From Pseudomonadota bacterium (lineage in GTDB: Bacteria > Desulfobacterota > DSM-4660 > Desulfatiglandales > B25-G16), in assembly GCA_015223015.1 (NCBI GenBank), contig JADFWK010000109.1:1-10665 (forward strand): a stretch of 10,665 nucleotides of DNA. The letters are read 5' to 3'. The number at the start of each line of letters is the position of its first letter. Within the stretch, counting starts at the first letter, position 1. Made by a program: the position numbers and the translations under genes. Of the stretch, positions 8,304-10,665 are shown in pieces. The notes beneath the pieces were generated by a model. It worked only from the letters and a program-made list of their open reading frames with translations, did not search any database and had not been told where the DNA came from.

Positions 8304-9449
8304 CTATGCCTCCCAATGGTTATCTATTAAGACAAGATTATCTTTATGGATGATCTCATCGTAGTGTTTGTATCCCAATATTTCCTCAATCTCCGAGGTT
8401 TTGAGTCCCATAATCTTCTCCACATCGGCTGATTGATAATTCACCAGACCAACAGCGAGGCTTCTCTTTTGCTGATTCATTACGATTACAGAATTTCCCA
8501 TGATGAATCTTCCATAAACAGCAATGACACCTGAAGGTAGCAGACTCTTTCCCTTCCTAATTAAAGCGTTTTCTGCTCCCCTGTCTACCATTATCTTACC
8601 CTTAGGTGATTTGGCAAAGGCAATCCAGTGCTTGCGACTCTTCATGGGAATCGACTGGGGCAAAAACAGAGTCCCTTCCTCCCGGCCCTCAAAGATGGCT
8701 CTGATTATATTCTTTTTTGTACCATTGGCGATGATGGTAGGAATCCCACACATGGCCACATGCCTGGCTGCCTTGATCTTGCTTTCCATTCCACCCTTTC
8801 CCAGGGAACCTGGAATGGAGCTGGCAGTTTTCTCTATTTTGCTGGTTACCTTTTCGACTACAGAAATCCGATGTGCATCTTTATTCACCCGAGGATCATC
8901 ATCAAAAAAACCGTCTATATTGGTCAAGTTTATGACCAGATTGGCCGCGGCGAGGTTGGCGATCATGGCGCTCAGATTATCGTTGTCACCAAATTTTATC
9001 TCATCCACAACAACGGTGTCATTCTCGTTGATGATCGGGATAACCTTCCAATGAAGGAGCGTGAAAAGGGTATTTCGGGTATTAAGATACCTTTTCCTAT
9101 TGGTGAGATCATCTCTGGTAACTAATATCTGGGCTACCTTTTTTTCATACGTTTTGAAGGCCTCCTCATAGGCAAGCATCAAAGTGCTTTGACCCACTGC
9201 AGCAGCAGCCTGTTGTTGTGAGATGGATTGCGGTCTTTGAGAATATCCCATCTTTTTTATGCCAGAGGCAATGGCACCGGAAGATACGAGAATAATCTCC
9301 AGCCCATTCTTTTCCATGAGATGACTGATATCTTTACTCAGGGCATTGATAACGCCCAGATTCAAACCCTCTTTTGTTGTCAGGGCACCGCTTCCAATCT
9401 TTATGACTACCCTCTTAACAGAGTCTACTATCTTCTTCCGAGAACTCAT
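8304..9449 (-). CDS. proB: Glutamate 5-kinase with C-terminal PUA domain
   Basis: Phosphorylates glutamate on its side chain, the committed and normally proline-inhibited step of proline synthesis. The 381-aa protein has an amino-acid-kinase domain with VVIKIGSGALT (14-24), SSGAIASG (56-63), IINENDTVVVDEIKFGDND (139-157) and GKGGMESKI (217-225). A PUA domain runs from about 284 to 370 with LLPSGVIAVYGRF and ILGYKHYDEIIHKDNLVL. The reading frame stays open upstream to 9551, overlapping obgE, but similarity begins only near residue 10. The ATG at 9447-9449 has AAGAG five bases upstream. The ATG at 9468-9470, two bases after the obgE stop, is a near-equal alternative (388 aa). The usual proB-proA order supports the call. 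Confidence 0.95.
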   Translation of the reverse strand: MSSRKKIVDSVKRVVIKIGSGALTTKEGLNLGVINALSKDISHLMEKNGLEIILVSSGAIASGIKKMGYSQRPQSISQQQAAAAVGQSTLMLAYEEAFKTYEKKVAQILVTRDDLTNRKRYLNTRNTLFTLLHWKVIPIINENDTVVVDEIKFGDNDNLSAMIANLAAANLVINLTNIDGFFDDDPRVNKDAHRISVVEKVTSKIEKTASSIPGSLGKGGMESKIKAARHVAMCGIPTIIANGTKKNIIRAIFEGREEGTLFLPQSIPMKSRKHWIAFAKSPKGKIMVDRGAENALIRKGKSLLPSGVIAVYGRFIMGNSVIVMNQQKRSLAVGLVNYQSADVEKIMGLKTSEIEEILGYKHYDEIIHKDNLVLIDNHWEA

Positions 9450-9472
9450 GTTTTCTCTTAGAGAACGCATCG

Positions 9473-10474
9473 TTAAGAAATCACTTTTTCCCTTAATAAC
9501 TGCCTGAGTTTTTCTAATCCTTGTCCGGTGAGGGCAGAGATTGCAAGACACTCATACCCAAGGTCATGAAAGGACCGACAGATTTCCTGGATGCTTTTTT
9601 TGCCGAAAGGTTTTAGGTCAATCTTGTTGATCACGACTACCTGATCCTTTTCAGTCAGGCGTGGGTGGAATCGCTCCAGTTCTTGTCTTAAGATAGAGAA
9701 ATCCTTTACTACATCCCCAGAATGGGGCTGATTCACATCCAGGACATGCAAGAGAAATCTGGTGCGCTCGATATGTTGTAGAAATCTGTGACCTAGACCC
9801 TTGCCACTGCTTGCACCTTCGACGAGGCCTGGGATATCAGCAATGGTAAGAGATTGTTCATCATCAAAAGACAGCACCCCCAAGTTAGGGGCAACAGTGG
9901 TGAAGGGATAGTTGTCTATTTTGGGGTGTGCATGTGAAATGCGGGATAAGAGGGTAGATTTGCCTGTATTGGGTAAACCTACAATACCTATATCAGCGAC
10001 AAGTTTTAGTTCCAGTTTGAGTCTTTTTTCTGTTCCCTTTTGCCCTTCCTGGGCAAACCGAGGAGCCCGATTTGCTGCGGTAACGAAATGCGAGTTACCT
10101 TTTCCACCGGCTCCACCTTCCACCAATATCATATGCTGATTATCGTAAACTAAATCAGCGAGGAGTTCTCCTGTTTCCTGGTCTCTTAGCATGATCCCTA
10201 CTGGGACCAAGATTTCGATGTCCTTTCCCTTTTTCCCTGACCTGTTGTTACCTCTCCCAAGCTTGCCATTCTGGGCCTTAAACAAGGTCTTTGAAGGTAA
10301 ATCGTATAAGGAATAGAGCCTTGTAGAGGCCTTGATCAAAACATTTCCGCCTCTTCCTCCATCTCCACCATCAGGCCCTCCCTTTGGTAAAGATCGCTCT
10401 CTCCTAAAGCTTACACAACCAGCCCCCCCGTCACCTGATTTTACCGTGATCTCAGCCTCGTCAATAAATCCCAT
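9473..10474 (-). CDS. obgE: Obg-family GTPase (ObgE/CgtA)
   Basis: Slow GTPase that binds the 50S subunit during ribosome assembly and links it to the stringent response. Of 333 aa, the N-terminal glycine-rich Obg fold (1 to about 158) includes SGDGGAGCVSFRRE, KGGPDGGDGGRGGNV and GGKGNSHF. The G domain follows, with G1 GLPNTGKST (166-174), the switch segment YPFTTVAPN, G3 DIPGL (213-217), G4 NKID (283-286) and G5 SALTG (313-317). It ends right after the G domain without the OCT domain of Gram-positive Obg proteins, which is normal in many proteobacteria. The ATG at 10472-10474 has only a weak AACGAGA upstream. It is the first gene of the operon; rplU and rpmA, which often precede it, are not in the 191 bases upstream. 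Confidence 0.97.
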   Translation of the reverse strand: MGFIDEAEITVKSGDGGAGCVSFRRERSLPKGGPDGGDGGRGGNVLIKASTRLYSLYDLPSKTLFKAQNGKLGRGNNRSGKKGKDIEILVPVGIMLRDQETGELLADLVYDNQHMILVEGGAGGKGNSHFVTAANRAPRFAQEGQKGTEKRLKLELKLVADIGIVGLPNTGKSTLLSRISHAHPKIDNYPFTTVAPNLGVLSFDDEQSLTIADIPGLVEGASSGKGLGHRFLQHIERTRFLLHVLDVNQPHSGDVVKDFSILRQELERFHPRLTEKDQVVVINKIDLKPFGKKSIQEICRSFHDLGYECLAISALTGQGLEKLRQLLREKVIS

Positions 10475-10529
10475 TCTCGTTACTTGTTTCTCGTTTCTGT
10501 ATGCTGGTTTGTCTAGCCAGACACCAGCA
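10475..10529 (-). promoter_or_regulatory. Leader hairpin and short repeats before obgE
   Basis: TGCTGGT (10502-10508) pairs with ACCAGCA (10523-10529) and GTCT (10511-10514) with AGAC (10519-10522), with a two-base bulge and a four-base loop: an 11-bp stem ending 28 bases before the obgE ATG. Between stem and ATG the minus strand repeats AACGAGA twice (AAACGAGAAACAAGTAACGAGA), the second copy acting as the weak ribosome binding site. A second CTGGT/ACCAG pair lies at 10555-10559 and 10572-10576, and TCCCAAAC is repeated at 10583-10590 and 10596-10603. No convincing promoter was found. Confidence 0.4.
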
Positions 10530-10630
10530 CTGTTTTCTCTCTAGAGCATGTCTTCTGGTTACCAATATCTTACCAGGTTGTTTCCCAAACCGAAATCCCA
10601 AACAAATCTTGGCGAAGTGGAAGATAAGCG

Positions 10631-10665
10631 ATGTCAACTGTTTGAGCCCTAAGGACAGGGTAACA
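10631..10665. repeat. Right-edge copy of a dispersed repeat word, truncated by the window
   Basis: ATGTCAACTGTTTGAG (10631-10646) matches ATGCTAACTGTTTGAG (32-47) at 14 of 16 bases, including the 11-base run AACTGTTTGAG. Here it is followed by a small palindrome CCCT-AAGGAC-AGGG (10647-10660). The element may continue beyond the window. Confidence 0.35.

Overview
The window is a bacterial chromosomal segment of moderate GC made almost entirely of housekeeping genes, seven of the eight complete ones on the minus strand. The run obgE-proB-proA-nadD-rsfS is a gene order known from many Desulfobacterota (former Deltaproteobacteria). Together with a B12-dependent (class II) ribonucleotide reductase and a periplasmic M48/TPR protease with a Gram-negative type signal peptide, this suggests an anaerobic or microaerophilic Gram-negative bacterium of that kind. 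The lineage is an inference; no rRNA or other phylogenetic marker is present.

Layout. 1-256: downstream flank of nrdJ, with a long imperfect inverted repeat (6-94) and no gene. 257-2740 (-): nrdJ. 2741-3214: a divergent intergenic region. On the nrdJ side it holds a consensus-like promoter overlapped by two NrdR-box-like sites 32 bp apart, and a bulged hairpin upstream. On the other side it holds a probable promoter and a long, possibly structured leader for a plus-strand DHH phosphoesterase (3215-4237). 4238-4649: a region of decay, with a 20-codon open reading frame behind a strong ribosome binding site that looks like the beheaded N-terminus of an Mrr-type restriction endonuclease, then a 94-bp inverted-repeat (MITE/REP-like) element. 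4650-10474 (-): a tightly packed operon, in transcription order obgE, proB, proA, nadD, rsfS and a signal-peptide-bearing M48 metalloprotease with TPR repeats. Neighbouring genes overlap or nearly touch, which indicates co-transcription and translational coupling. 10475-10665: obgE leader with hairpins and short repeated words; its outer end carries a word also found at the left edge of the window.

Function. NrdJ makes deoxyribonucleotides. ProB and ProA carry out the first two steps of proline synthesis, NadD makes deamido-NAD, ObgE and RsfS act on ribosome assembly and subunit joining, and the M48/TPR protein probably serves envelope protein quality control. No CRISPR array, tRNA, rRNA, prophage or intact transposase was seen. 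I found no clearly new multi-gene system. The parts worth a second look are non-coding: the predicted NrdR-controlled promoter, the DHH-gene leader, the decayed mrr locus with its adjacent repeat, and the repeats at both window edges.
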